Below, piece by piece: positions 18,434 through 27,510 of a stretch of DNA of 64,000 nt (its first letter is position 1; every line of letters starts with the position of its first letter). The notes below the pieces were generated by a model, which did no database searches, was not told the origin of the DNA, and worked only from the letters and a program-made list of their open reading frames with translations. Both the position numbers and the translations under genes were made by a program. Origin of the DNA: Acinetobacter calcoaceticus (GTDB lineage: Bacteria; Pseudomonadota; Gammaproteobacteria; Pseudomonadales; Moraxellaceae); assembly GCF_004345325.1 (NCBI RefSeq), contig NZ_SLVJ01000005.1, positions 62,001 to 126,000 of the forward strand, given 5' to 3'.

Positions 18434-19096
18434 TCAATGCGCTTGAATAGCTAAATTATCATATATTTGAAATTTTTCTATTTGCGATTGGGCCACTGAC
18501 ACTAAAGTCGAGGCCACCTGCTCGCCCGTCACCGGCTTGTAGCGGAATTTTGCCGGTAATAGCTTGCCCAAGCCACTAAAGGCTTGTTGCCCCCATTGTT
18601 CCATGCGGCGTTGCTCACTGCGCTCACCCAATAACAGTGAAGGTCGGATAATCGACACTTGGGCCAAGTCGAGGGTTTTGATCCTCTGTTCGAGTTCGCC
18701 CTTGACCCGATTGTAGAAAAACCGCGACTTCGGATCAGCGCCCATGGCACTGACCAAAAGATAATCTGTGGCGCTGCCTTGAAACAAGGCAGCAAAATGC
18801 GCATTCAATTCAAAATCAATCTGATAAAATGCCGCCTGACTCCCCGCCTTGGCGATGGTACTGCCCAGACAACTAAAAGCATGGCTATGGCCCTGCACCT
18901 GTAGCGCTGTCAAAGTGGAAAAGTCGGCGCAGATGATTTGCTCGACTTTGGCTAAACTTGCCAAGCTATCTTCATAATGGCGCACAATTGCAGTGATTTT
19001 TTCACAACTACTGCACTGATTTAGCTGAGTGATCAGGTTTCTGCCCACTAAACCTGTGCCACCGATCACAATTGCTTGTTGGATAATTTGAGTCAT
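18434..19096 (-). CDS. NAD(P)-binding Rossmann-fold protein (atypical SDR, HTATIP2-like)
   Basis: The N-terminal [13 protein letters not shown] is a G-x-x-G-x-x-G nucleotide-binding loop. [13 protein letters not shown] and [25 protein letters not shown], with the Y-x-x-x-K pattern, match oxidoreductases of the NmrA/HTATIP2 type. 220 residues. The substrate is unknown. Confidence 0.8.
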   Translation of the reverse strand: MTQIIQQAIVIGGTGLVGRNLITQLNQCSSCEKITAIVRHYEDSLASLAKVEQIICADFSTLTALQVQGHSHAFSCLGSTIAKAGSQAAFYQIDFELNAHFAALFQGSATDYLLVSAMGADPKSRFFYNRVKGELEQRIKTLDLAQVSIIRPSLLLGERSEQRRMEQWGQQAFSGLGKLLPAKFRYKPVTGEQVASTLVSVAQSQIEKFQIYDNLAIQAH

Positions 19097-19310
19097 TTTT
19101 TAAGCATTCTCCATTACTTAGCACTAATCTAACGTTTTCTTTCAATATTTTCTGCTTCTAAATTGCAGCGAAAGCATCACAAGACTTGACTTCACTGCAT
19201 TGTTTAATCACAATATGGCACTTGTTTACGGGCTGGTGATAGTTGTTCTGATATGGTTTTCAGATGCAGTTTCAGCCCGCCCAGACCCATCTATTTCAAG
19301 GAGTGCACGA

Positions 19311-19580
19311 GTGGCAAACTCTGCTCAAGCTAAAAAACGTGCTCGTCAAAATACGAAAGCACGCAAACACAACGCAAGCTTGCGTTCTATGGTTCGTACT
19401 TATATCAAACGTACAATCGCTGCAATCACTGCTGGTGACTATGCTGTTGCTACTGAAGCCTACAAAAAAGCGGTTCCTGTAATCGATCGTATGGCTGATA
19501 AAGGTATTATCCATAAAAACAAAGCAGCTCGTCATAAGAGCCGTTTAAATGCACAAGTTAAAGCTTTAGCTGCTAACTAA
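19311..19580 (+). CDS. rpsT: 30S ribosomal protein S20
   Basis: Primary 16S rRNA-binding protein of the small subunit. The frame reads [18 protein letters not shown] onward after a GTG start and is 89 residues long, the usual S20 size. GTG at 19311 is chosen because AAGGAG sits 8 nt upstream; the frame open to 19200 would add a spurious hydrophobic leader. A non-ATG start is also known for E. coli rpsT, which is under autogenous control. An intrinsic terminator follows. Confidence 0.96.
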   Translation: MANSAQAKKRARQNTKARKHNASLRSMVRTYIKRTIAAITAGDYAVATEAYKKAVPVIDRMADKGIIHKNKAARHKSRLNAQVKALAAN

Positions 19581-19594
19581 TCTGCATTGAAATG

Positions 19595-19622
19595 AAAAAG
19601 CCCTTTATGGGCTTTTTGTTTG
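19595..19622 (+). terminator. Rho-independent terminator of rpsT
   Basis: AAAAAGCCC and GGGCTTTTT pair around TTTAT, followed by GTTTG, 14 bp after the rpsT stop. Confidence 0.88.
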
Positions 19623-19762
19623 CCTAAAATTTAACGCCCCACGGATTAAGTCTACAAAAAAACAATATTGTTCACACTAAAATTATTTAAAGTAAAGTCC
19701 TATATAAAACACTAAACCACCTTACAAAACCAAAATTACTTTAATCCCCATTGGAGAAAAAT

Positions 19763-20080
19763 ATGGCTTGGGTATATCTAATTATTGCTGGACTATTAGA
19801 AATTGGTTGGCCGCTCGGGCTTAAATATGCTCAGAACCCCGATACGCGAATCATTGGTATAATCGCTGCATTATTTTTTATCACCGCCAGTGGTGCATTT
19901 TTATATTTGGCTCAACGTGAAATCCCCATGGGCACTGCCTATGCCGTATGGACCAGCATTGGCGCTGTAGGTGCATTTACTGTGGGCATCTTGTTTTACG
20001 GTGATCCGAGTTCCCTCATGCGCTATATCGGCGTCCTGCTCATCGTCGCTGGTGTAGTGACCTTAAAGATGGCTTCTTAA
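19763..20080 (+). CDS. sugE: Small multidrug resistance family guanidinium exporter (Gdx/SugE-like)
   Basis: Four-helix inner-membrane proton antiporter of 105 residues. The essential membrane Glu13 is in AGLLEIGWPLGLKY, and GTAYAVWTSIGAVGAF is the SugE/Gdx signature that separates guanidinium exporters from EmrE-type drug pumps. I chose the ATG at 19763, with TTGGAG 6-8 nt upstream. I could not see a guanidine riboswitch in the 140 bp upstream. Confidence 0.88.
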   Translation: MAWVYLIIAGLLEIGWPLGLKYAQNPDTRIIGIIAALFFITASGAFLYLAQREIPMGTAYAVWTSIGAVGAFTVGILFYGDPSSLMRYIGVLLIVAGVVTLKMAS

Positions 20081-20303
20081 TCACGTAATGTCAGCGCTTA
20101 AGTCAGCAGCCTTAAGTGCTATAACTTATGTGACACTGCAGCATGAAGTAAAATAATTACACGTACAAACCTTGTTGCAAAATTTAAATCGCTTATATCC
20201 CACTTAGCGCACAGTCGGCGTATCAACTTTAGACCAGCCCCCATTTCAAAATTGAGATAGTCACTATATTGGTGTGATACAAGATTATAGAGTGAGTCTC
20301 ATC

Positions 20304-20615
20304 ATGAAAAAAATACTCATATCGCTCCTGCTGCTGGGATGTAGTGACAAACCCAGCCAAACCCTGTCTAAAGAAGCTTATGGCGAGAGTTGGCCCTTTA
20401 GCGTTGACTCTGGTACTTTACGCTGTGACCCCAATGGCAACGTCCTGTTAAGAACAGCGGGGCGCGATTATATCGTCAATGGCGCGCCAACCGACCTCTA
20501 CCCGTCTATATTACAAATTACCCAAAGTGAGCCTGCTGGCAGCGAAAATAAAAAATCAACACAACCGATCCTACAAGCAGGAACCAAACTCTGTTTGAAA
20601 CGATCAGTTGATTAA
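20304..20615 (+). CDS. DUF2511-like lipoprotein, tandem copy 1
   Basis: The short precursor starts MKKILISLLLLGCSD with lipobox LLGC. The mature part contains YGESWPFSVDSGTLRCDPNGNVLLRTAGRDYIVNG, similar to the YebY/DUF2511 group. ATG at 20304 gives a proper signal; the longer frame to 20274 does not. The next lipoprotein gene is a clear paralogue (ESWPFSVDSGTLRC against EEWPLLVDEGVLRC), so this is a tandem duplication. Function unknown. Confidence 0.75.
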   Translation: MKKILISLLLLGCSDKPSQTLSKEAYGESWPFSVDSGTLRCDPNGNVLLRTAGRDYIVNGAPTDLYPSILQITQSEPAGSENKKSTQPILQAGTKLCLKRSVD

Positions 20616-20775
20616 GTCCACTTCAGCACAGATCTAACAAAATTCATCGCAGTCTCTTTCGATCGACCTAATGTAGTTGGAGTGCCTGAATGTTAAGCAG
20701 CACAAAGCAATAAGTTTGAGTCTGGTGCAGGCTCAGCAATATAGACGCATAAAACCAATCATTCAGAGATTTTTT

Positions 20776-21093
20776 ATGAAAAACATACTCTGCTTCAGCA
20801 TCCTGTTCCTTATCGCATGCGCTCCAAGACCAGAGCGCCCCATCACCCAAGCGGAAATCGGTGAGGAATGGCCACTGTTGGTCGATGAAGGTGTACTGCG
20901 TTGCGAGGAAACAGGAAAAATCATCTTTCGGACTGCAGGCAAAGATTATGCGGTCAACGGTCTGGCCATGAATGATTTCCCTTCGATACTCAATATCACC
21001 CAGAACATTAAAGGAAGCATGGGTGAATACAAACGTTCTTTAGATCCGATCATTAAAGCTGGGGCCAAACTATGTAAAAATCGGCCGATGTAA
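20776..21093 (+). CDS. DUF2511-like lipoprotein, tandem copy 2
   Basis: Starts MKNILCFSILFLIACAPRP with lipobox LIAC. It shares the pattern of its upstream paralogue: a GEEWPLL segment, an LRCEETGKIIFRTAGKDYAVNG block, a PSILNITQ segment and a final AGAKLC. Both keep one Cys in LRC and one in KLC, possibly disulphide-bonded. I chose ATG 20776 because it starts the signal sequence. Function unknown. Confidence 0.75.
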   Translation: MKNILCFSILFLIACAPRPERPITQAEIGEEWPLLVDEGVLRCEETGKIIFRTAGKDYAVNGLAMNDFPSILNITQNIKGSMGEYKRSLDPIIKAGAKLCKNRPM

Positions 21094-21598
21094 AAGAGTC
21101 GGTGTGAAAAAATAAGGACCTTGCAAACCTAGTGAAGCGCAATCTCTAAGCGCAGTGGGTGTATTGTTAGAAAATTAATTAATTTAATGCATGGATAATA
21201 CAAATATCGTGTATCGAAATTACAATTGTATCCTCGCCATGGATGGTGAAATTTTAAAAAATCATTTACGCTCAGGAGAATTGTTAGACATAGCAAAGTA
21301 ATAAAATGTAATTTAAATAATGAGGGAAATAAAAAAAATCAATCGTTTTGACTATAAAGTTTAATTAAACGATAAAGATCAATCAGTTTTTTTTAAGCCA
21401 TCGACTTAATCACACTTTTTTAATTTACAGTGAGAAGTTTGATTATTAGCACTAAAACAATGACTTAATTACTTGAATGTGAGATAATTACAGTTATCTT
21501 ACAACAAATAAACCACTTTATTTGTATCAGGATATATCGCGGCCAATCACTAAACTTTTGAATAGTCAAACTATTCTGTAGGACAAGAGACAGAATCT
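21094..21598. other. A+T-rich intergenic region at the capsule locus border
   Basis: 505 bp with no long frame. A 36-codon frame at 21191-21301 (starting MDNTNIVYRNYN, ending SGELLDIAK) is the only coding-like segment; it could be a small protein or a remnant. The rest is A+T-rich and marks the change from housekeeping genes to polysaccharide genes. Confidence 0.4.
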
Positions 21599-22645
21599 AT
21601 GGGGTTTTATTTCGGGACTCAAGCAGCAAGCAAATTGAATATATTATGTGTATTGGATCCGTTTAGTTCGCAAATGCTGGCCTATGAACCGAATATCACG
21701 CTGGAACATGCCAATCCAAATTTTTTGCCCTTATTCTACAAACATTATGATTTTTTGTTGGTTGAATCTGCTTGGTTAGGCCAACAGAATAAATGGCGGC
21801 ATCGTGTTGCCTCTTACCCAGATCATCAAGAGCGAAATAATCACAAACTTGCCAAATTGGTGCAGTGGGCCAAAGACAAAAAAATACCAACAATCTTTTG
21901 GAACAAAGAAGATCCATTTCATTTTGAACAATTTATCGATAGTGCCAAGTTATTTGACTATATCTTTACGACCGATGCTTCGATTGTAGAACGCTATCAA
22001 CAGCTCTGTCCTGATGCGCAAGTGGCGGCATTGAGTTTTCCATTTCAGCCCAAGATCCATTTTCCATCGCCTTTAGAACATATAGTCGATCACTCTAGCA
22101 TCTTTATTGGTAGCTATATGCGGCATATGCATAGTGAACGTCAGCAGTGGCAGGATATGTGCTTTAAAGCCGCAGCGCCCTATGGTCTGACCATCGTTGA
22201 TCGACATGCGCATTTGGCCAGGACTCAAGAACATTATAAATTTCCAGTGATCGATAATATTGATTATTGCAATGCGGTGGAATACAGCAAGACTGCAGCC
22301 TATTATCATCAGCACCAACAAGCACTCAATGTAAACACCGTGACCAGTTCACCGACCATGTATTCGCGCCGATTAATCGAGATTATGGCCTGTAACCGTC
22401 TTGCGATTAGCAATCCCAGCCTTGCGATTGAACAGCATTTCCCTGATATGTGTGAGACCATCAGCCATAGCGACCAGGCGGATGCATTATTTGAACAATT
22501 ACAGTATGGCTATACTGCTGATCAGATTGAAAAAGTAAATACCGCACGTGAGCATGTTTTTCAACACTACACCGTGCGTACTTGGCTAAAAAATATGTTA
22601 CAACATTGCCAGATTGATCACCCTTATCTCACCCTGAATAAATAG
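21599..22645 (+). CDS. CgeB-like glycosyltransferase of the capsule locus
   Basis: 348-residue GT-B-like protein. DYIFTTDASIVERYQ in the middle, then VNTVTSSPTMYSRRLIEIMACNRLAISNPS near the C-terminus, match the CgeB/Glyco_trans_1_2 group, where the conserved R-x-x-E-x-x-A segment binds the sugar nucleotide. No signal peptide. It is followed after 6 bp by a second glycosyltransferase on the same strand. The pair lies at the edge of the kps locus but is transcribed towards it, so it may belong to the same polysaccharide. Confidence 0.75.
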   Translation: MGFYFGTQAASKLNILCVLDPFSSQMLAYEPNITLEHANPNFLPLFYKHYDFLLVESAWLGQQNKWRHRVASYPDHQERNNHKLAKLVQWAKDKKIPTIFWNKEDPFHFEQFIDSAKLFDYIFTTDASIVERYQQLCPDAQVAALSFPFQPKIHFPSPLEHIVDHSSIFIGSYMRHMHSERQQWQDMCFKAAAPYGLTIVDRHAHLARTQEHYKFPVIDNIDYCNAVEYSKTAAYYHQHQQALNVNTVTSSPTMYSRRLIEIMACNRLAISNPSLAIEQHFPDMCETISHSDQADALFEQLQYGYTADQIEKVNTAREHVFQHYTVRTWLKNMLQHCQIDHPYLTLNK

Positions 22646-22651
22646 GTCTCC

Positions 22652-23641
22652 ATGAATCCGCATGCGCCAACAAATATCGATTTAAGCATCATCGTTCCGA
22701 TCGATTTGAGTCGTCGTAGCAAAGAGATTTACAGCCGAGCGTTAGGTCTTGCGCGGCGATTTGATGGCACGGGGATCAAACTGATTTTTGGATGTTCAGT
22801 TCAACCTGCACGATGGTTCACTAAGTTGAGTAAAGCACTTTCAGCTTATTCACACGTTCGCATCGCTGCGGTTGATCAATCTGAGTCACATCTGGCGAAA
22901 CTTCGAAATGTTGCATTAGCTCAAGTCACCACGACTTATGTGATGTTTTTGGATGTGGATATTTACCCTGAACTTACTCAGATCCAGCAAGCCTTGAGTG
23001 AGGTATGTCAAAGTCCGCATCAGATGTGTATGTATCCATGTTTATATCTCAGTGCACGCGGCAGTAAAAAGTTAGGTCGAGTACCTGTGACTGATTTTAG
23101 GGATTATTATTATCAGTTCAAACGAGAGTGGATCTTGCATCTGGCATTCCCCTCCTCAATCATTATTTGTGATATGAAATCTGTGAATGAGATCAAAGGC
23201 TTCGACCCACTCTATGTCGGTCATGGATATGAGGACTTTGACTTTATGATCCGATTGTTTTTACATAAGCAACTGATTAGCCCCCAACCGAAGCTGCATA
23301 TCGATGAACCTTATATGGCACCGCTGATGGCCACTGGTTTTAGAGCCATGCTTGCACAAGCCCAGCTACAGCAACTGCTGGGTCAGTTGTATTTTGTGCA
23401 TGACTATCATGGTAAAGATAAACAAGAGAATTACTACCAACTCAGAGCGAAAAATCAAACTCGCTTTAAGCAAAAAATGGTCGAGTTAGAGCAAAATACT
23501 ATATCTGAATATCAAAGCAATCCACTTGAATTACTGTCTGAATTCTTTACTCTACTCAGCCAGCATAAAAAAATACCCAGTGAATATTCTGCTTTATGGG
23601 CAGAAATTCCTGGGCATTTGTTTAGGCGGAAGTGGTTTTAA
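22652..23641 (+). CDS. GT-A family glycosyltransferase (galactosyltransferase-like)
   Basis: 329 residues. The N-terminus LSIIVPIDLSRRS is a GT2-type nucleotide-binding start, YVMFLDVDIYP carries the D-x-D metal motif, and GFDPLYVGHGYEDFDFMIRL is the acceptor-side motif of N-acetylgalactosaminyl- and galactosyltransferase-like enzymes involved in capsules. The gene follows the CgeB-like gene with a 6-bp gap and converges on the SGNH hydrolase. Donor and acceptor are unknown. Confidence 0.78.
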   Translation: MNPHAPTNIDLSIIVPIDLSRRSKEIYSRALGLARRFDGTGIKLIFGCSVQPARWFTKLSKALSAYSHVRIAAVDQSESHLAKLRNVALAQVTTTYVMFLDVDIYPELTQIQQALSEVCQSPHQMCMYPCLYLSARGSKKLGRVPVTDFRDYYYQFKREWILHLAFPSSIIICDMKSVNEIKGFDPLYVGHGYEDFDFMIRLFLHKQLISPQPKLHIDEPYMAPLMATGFRAMLAQAQLQQLLGQLYFVHDYHGKDKQENYYQLRAKNQTRFKQKMVELEQNTISEYQSNPLELLSEFFTLLSQHKKIPSEYSALWAEIPGHLFRRKWF

Positions 23642-23812
23642 TATTTAAAAAAAATCCTACTACCAACCAATTTAATAGAAATGGCTAAATAAAACTCTAC
23701 GGTCACAATTCAATCCACAATAAAACACTGGATTCAAATCTCAAGTGCTCTCGCAGGAACTTACTTAAATACTTTATTAATGGCCGAGTTTTAAAGCCTA
23801 AAAATCAAAAAA

Positions 23813-24988
23813 TTAATGAGATAGAACTATTACTTCAGCATTGTGCACCACAATCCCTTTGCGCCCCCAAGCCCTAAGTCCAATTTTAATTTTTGTACAA
23901 TTTACGGGAACTGTAATATCATAAACTTCTTCAATCCTCCTGCCCTTAATACCGCTGACATATTTATAATATCCTATCTCATCATTAGGCGATTTTGTTA
24001 AGCTGGCTTTAATTGGCTTGCAATGGTAATCCACTGTAATTAATGCAGGATTATTTGAATCAACAATATGATCAAAATCTATTATTAACTTAACTTCGCT
24101 TTGTGAGGATACATCAAATACCTCACTCCATATAATACTGTCACTCAAACTTCCTTCATATTTAAAGTCATATATTTCTAATTTTTTTTTGCTATCAATT
24201 ATCAAATCACTCTTGATAAAATCAAAAATTTTAGATGCATAAAATTGAGAACCTTTAGGTAAAAAGTGTAACTTGTCATAAAAAAAATCTTGATTTTTTG
24301 AAAACTCTTCCTCAAGATCCAAGAAAGGTATATTTTTATCTATACAGAACTCTCTTGCTAAATTATTTAGTATCTTTAAGTCATCAACAGATGTTGTGTA
24401 GCAAATAGATGTGAATATTAAATTTAGTTCCAACTGTTCACATATAGCTTTTATTAAACCTAAATTTCTAGTATACAGATTCAGATCCAAGTTACTATTT
24501 TTTTCTACCTTTAAATCTTTGGCTGGTAAAACAGTTGCGTGATGCAAATGAGTAGAAAAATATCCTTGTTTATATCTAAGGGGGCCGAAATCATTAGATG
24601 GCAAGGTAATGATTACTAATGCACCTTGCTTTTGGCTTAGCTTATTTATTATCTGATTGATAATATTTAAAACCTGTGTGCCCGATGCGCCTAGGTTTTT
24701 CACCTCGTAATCACAACCATTTTCTAGAAGTATTTTTTCTAGAACTGAGTGTGGTCTCATGCTGTGCTTAATGTACATCGACTCAACTGTTGATGCCCCA
24801 AGTAAAAAAATCTCTCTATTGGATTTATTTCCGATTACACTAAATTGGTTGCCCTCCCCATCAGTAGATAAGTAATAACTTTCGTCTTTATTAAGTTTTG
24901 GGCAGTTCTTTAGGTATTCGACCGAAGGCTCACAAACTCTATTGACATTTACCCCAACTTCCTTTAGCCGAATATTACGTTTAATCAT
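23813..24988 (-). CDS. SGNH/GDSL hydrolase
   Basis: 391 residues, cytoplasmic in appearance. The SGNH blocks are seen in order: Ser66 in LLGASTVES, Gly100 in KNLGASGTQ, Asn132 in LPSNDFG, and Asp238 with His241 in YDKLHFLPKG. The C-terminal 130 residues form an extra beta-rich domain. In a capsule locus it may add or remove an O-acyl group on the polysaccharide, but this is inference. The gene is A+T-rich compared with kps genes. Confidence 0.75.
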   Translation of the reverse strand: MIKRNIRLKEVGVNVNRVCEPSVEYLKNCPKLNKDESYYLSTDGEGNQFSVIGNKSNREIFLLGASTVESMYIKHSMRPHSVLEKILLENGCDYEVKNLGASGTQVLNIINQIINKLSQKQGALVIITLPSNDFGPLRYKQGYFSTHLHHATVLPAKDLKVEKNSNLDLNLYTRNLGLIKAICEQLELNLIFTSICYTTSVDDLKILNNLAREFCIDKNIPFLDLEEEFSKNQDFFYDKLHFLPKGSQFYASKIFDFIKSDLIIDSKKKLEIYDFKYEGSLSDSIIWSEVFDVSSQSEVKLIIDFDHIVDSNNPALITVDYHCKPIKASLTKSPNDEIGYYKYVSGIKGRRIEEVYDITVPVNCTKIKIGLRAWGRKGIVVHNAEVIVLSH

Positions 24989-25268
24989 GACTTAGTTTCC
25001 AAAAAAATTAAAACTTTTTCAATTCAACTAGAATGTTAATCACTAAACATTCAGATGAATATTGCAATAAGTTTAACCTGTTAATTAAAATATTTTATCT
25101 AAAATTAAAATTTTACGATAAATATTTACTATTTAAAAGTTAATCTATATTAGTAGTTTGGCCTGGATTAAGGGTCAAAACACTCTTTAGATGGCATAGA
25201 TGTTTAAAAAACCTCTTCTAACGATTTCAAAATAGATGACAGTGATGATGGTTTAAGTTCTAAAATTT

Positions 25269-26036
25269 TTAACTTTCTTCAGTTAAAGTTACATCTTTAA
25301 AATAGATTTTAAAATTTTTGCTAGGTTCAGGGCCCTTATACAAACCAAATTTTAAAATAAGTGAGTTATTTCTGTTGCCACTTTTTTCACTTAAATACCC
25401 TACATCCCCCGACCAATCAGAAATCAGCCTTGAGTCTTCATAAATTCTTATGTGGCTATTCAGATTTTTTCCGAAATTCATATAGATACGATAATTTTTC
25501 AACTTCGAGCTCATTTCAACACGAACGAGTCTTTTTCCTGCGATATGGTTTTCCTTATTTCGAATAACGAAAGCACCTACAGCCTGTGTGCCCCTATCGA
25601 TTCTTAATCCAAAAATCGGCGAGTATTCTGGGCTCTGCCATATTTGCATTAAATAAAAAAAATTATCTGTAACACTTGAATTAGGATCTACTTGAACCTT
25701 GAAATCAAATATATAATCTTTATTGTATTGAATAAGATTGCGGCTAAATGCTAGTTCTGATCTATCGTTTGTATTTTTACTGAGTTTAATTAACTGGCTT
25801 TCAGTACTAGGAGCTGAAAAAACTATTACATCACCATTTAGTGATGGGGTAAGTCCGGAGCCTTGACACTTACCTGACAGCCTACCAGTGGCTACAGAGT
25901 AATAATTCCCTCCATTTCCTATCTTGCTTGCACACCCAGACGGATTTTCAATCCTTGGGGTCTCAGCAAAAGCGGTATCACCACATAGAAGAAAAATTAT
26001 CGCACAAAAGCCAAATGTTATAGAGTTGATCTTCAT
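25269..26036 (-). CDS. Secreted polysaccharide lyase-like protein (heparin lyase I-type fold)
   Basis: A signal peptide (MKINSITFGFC to DTAFA) is followed by a beta-sandwich-like domain with NDRSELAFSR, FYLMQIWQSPEYSPIFGLRI and a C-terminal ILKFGLYKG strand, as in lyase-like concanavalin A folds (polysaccharide lyase family similar to heparin lyase I). I chose ATG 26036; the longer frame to 26090 places 18 residues before the signal. Activity is not proven. A periplasmic lyase beside a capsule locus could trim or release the polymer. Confidence 0.6.
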   Translation of the reverse strand: MKINSITFGFCAIIFLLCGDTAFAETPRIENPSGCASKIGNGGNYYSVATGRLSGKCQGSGLTPSLNGDVIVFSAPSTESQLIKLSKNTNDRSELAFSRNLIQYNKDYIFDFKVQVDPNSSVTDNFFYLMQIWQSPEYSPIFGLRIDRGTQAVGAFVIRNKENHIAGKRLVRVEMSSKLKNYRIYMNFGKNLNSHIRIYEDSRLISDWSGDVGYLSEKSGNRNNSLILKFGLYKGPEPSKNFKIYFKDVTLTEES

Positions 26037-26090
26037 ATTAATTACCCTTTGCCTAATTTTCTTGTAATAAGACCTACTACAATATAGCAA

Positions 26091-26556
26091 TAAGTCTTAA
26101 TGTCTGATTCGCTAAGTTTATATTTAACTAAAGCAAAATTGATACAGTACTAATTAGCGAGACTGAACTCCTGATGCCTTTAAAAATAATACTTACAGAC
26201 AATTGTTAGCATCCGCTTTGTCCGCATTTAAACCTTATTACTATGACAGTAATAAAAGTTGTGCTTGAATGGCCTATTGAGTCAGTTACTAACTTAAGCC
26301 TCTTTATTTAAGGGCTTATCGCATGATACTCATCGATGCAGTTTGGTTCGTCACTCACCCCTGGATGTGCGCCGTAACCAAAATACGATTATCACTCAAG
26401 TATTAAAAGTCTTTTCAATAGTAAAGCCAAACTGCACTTACTTGTGCTGCATCATAAAAAAGTGCCTAAAATTAATTTAGGCACTACCAGAAAAAATTTC
26501 AGCTCTTAAAGAGTGATTTTCAATAAATTCTTACTGAATATACATAAAACCAGACA
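26091..26556. other. Intergenic region with possible gene remnant
   Basis: 466 bp. A short frame at 26323-26406 (MILIDAVWFVTHPWMC) reads like a piece of protein but has no full gene around it. The capsule terminator lies at its right end. Nothing else identified. Confidence 0.4.
26456..26485 (-). terminator. Rho-independent terminator of the capsule operon segment
   Basis: AGTGCCTAAA and TTTAGGCACT pair around a short A+T loop and are followed on the minus strand by TTTTTATG. It lies about 70 bp after the epimerase stop, so the lyase and SGNH genes further on need their own promoters or read-through. Confidence 0.85.
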
Positions 26557-27510
26557 TTAAATCCCTCCCGACAAAACTGTATTTTCTATTTCATTAAAAT
26601 TAAAATTATTAATCAAACTTCTAAGAAAATAGTTGTCGCAAATTGACTTATTAATATCACCACTTCTAAAGGACTCATAACGCACATTTAAATCACTATA
26701 ATCCTGATCTTTAATCAGTACGCTAATCAATTTATTTAATGATGTTTTCAAACCTGTTCCTACACACACAACTTCAAAATCGGTCTTCAATAAATTCGAA
26801 TGCATTAACTCGACATTAGTTTTAACAACATCTTTCACATATATAAAATCACGATATTGCTCACCATCACCAAAAACAGTAATTGGTAAACCCGATTTTA
26901 TTCTATTTGTAAAAATAGATATAACACCACTATATTCACTATTAGGGTCTTGACGTGGACCATATACATTAAAGTAACGGAGTGCCACACACTCAACACC
27001 ATATTGTTCAGAATAAAGCCTCATATATTGTTCAGTAACAAGCTTCTCTAGGCCATATGGTGAGATCGGTTTTAGAGGTGATTTTTCATTTTTTGGTAAT
27101 GTTGGTTCATCGCCATAAACAGCTGCACTACTAGCAAATAAAATCCTTTTAATCTTATTTTGTCTAGCAGCTTCCAAAATACTTAAAGAACCTGCAATAT
27201 TAACATCATTTGTTAGAATAGGATTATCAACCGACATCTGCACTGATGCTATCGCTGCTTGATGAAACACATACTTGATTTCATGTTTCTGCATAATTTC
27301 ACAGATTTCTGAGTAATTTCGGATATCAACATTATAAAAGATAAAGTTATCTGAGATTGAAAGCAGCAAATCTATATTTTCTTGATTTCCTGAATAGAAA
27401 TTATCAACACCAATGACTAAGTTATTACGATCCTTCAATAACTCCTCACAAATATGTGAACCTATAAAGCCTGCCGCACCTGTTACTAAATAAGTACTCA
27501 ATTTAGACAC
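26557..27510 (-). CDS. NAD-dependent nucleotide-sugar epimerase (GalE-like, extended SDR)
   Basis: 317 residues. The Rossmann loop GAAGFIGSH is near residue 11, the catalytic Ser in FASSAAVYGDEP and the Tyr/Lys pair in SPYGLEKLVTEQY. RYFNVYGPRQDPNSEYSGVISIF is typical of UDP-glucose or UDP-GlcNAc 4-epimerases (WbpP/GalE). It probably supplies a galactose-configured UDP sugar to the capsule. It overlaps the upstream glycosyltransferase gene by 8 bp. Confidence 0.85.
   Translation of the reverse strand: MSKLSTYLVTGAAGFIGSHICEELLKDRNNLVIGVDNFYSGNQENIDLLLSISDNFIFYNVDIRNYSEICEIMQKHEIKYVFHQAAIASVQMSVDNPILTNDVNIAGSLSILEAARQNKIKRILFASSAAVYGDEPTLPKNEKSPLKPISPYGLEKLVTEQYMRLYSEQYGVECVALRYFNVYGPRQDPNSEYSGVISIFTNRIKSGLPITVFGDGEQYRDFIYVKDVVKTNVELMHSNLLKTDFEVVCVGTGLKTSLNKLISVLIKDQDYSDLNVRYESFRSGDINKSICDNYFLRSLINNFNFNEIENTVLSGGI

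Noticed and set aside
19623..19762. Guanidine riboswitch upstream of the Gdx/SugE gene
   Set aside because: No paired ACGR-loop hairpins or other known guanidine aptamer pattern was visible.
26323..26406. Transposase remnant near the capsule terminator
   Set aside because: The short frame looks protein-like but I cannot match it to any insertion sequence, and no inverted repeats flank it.
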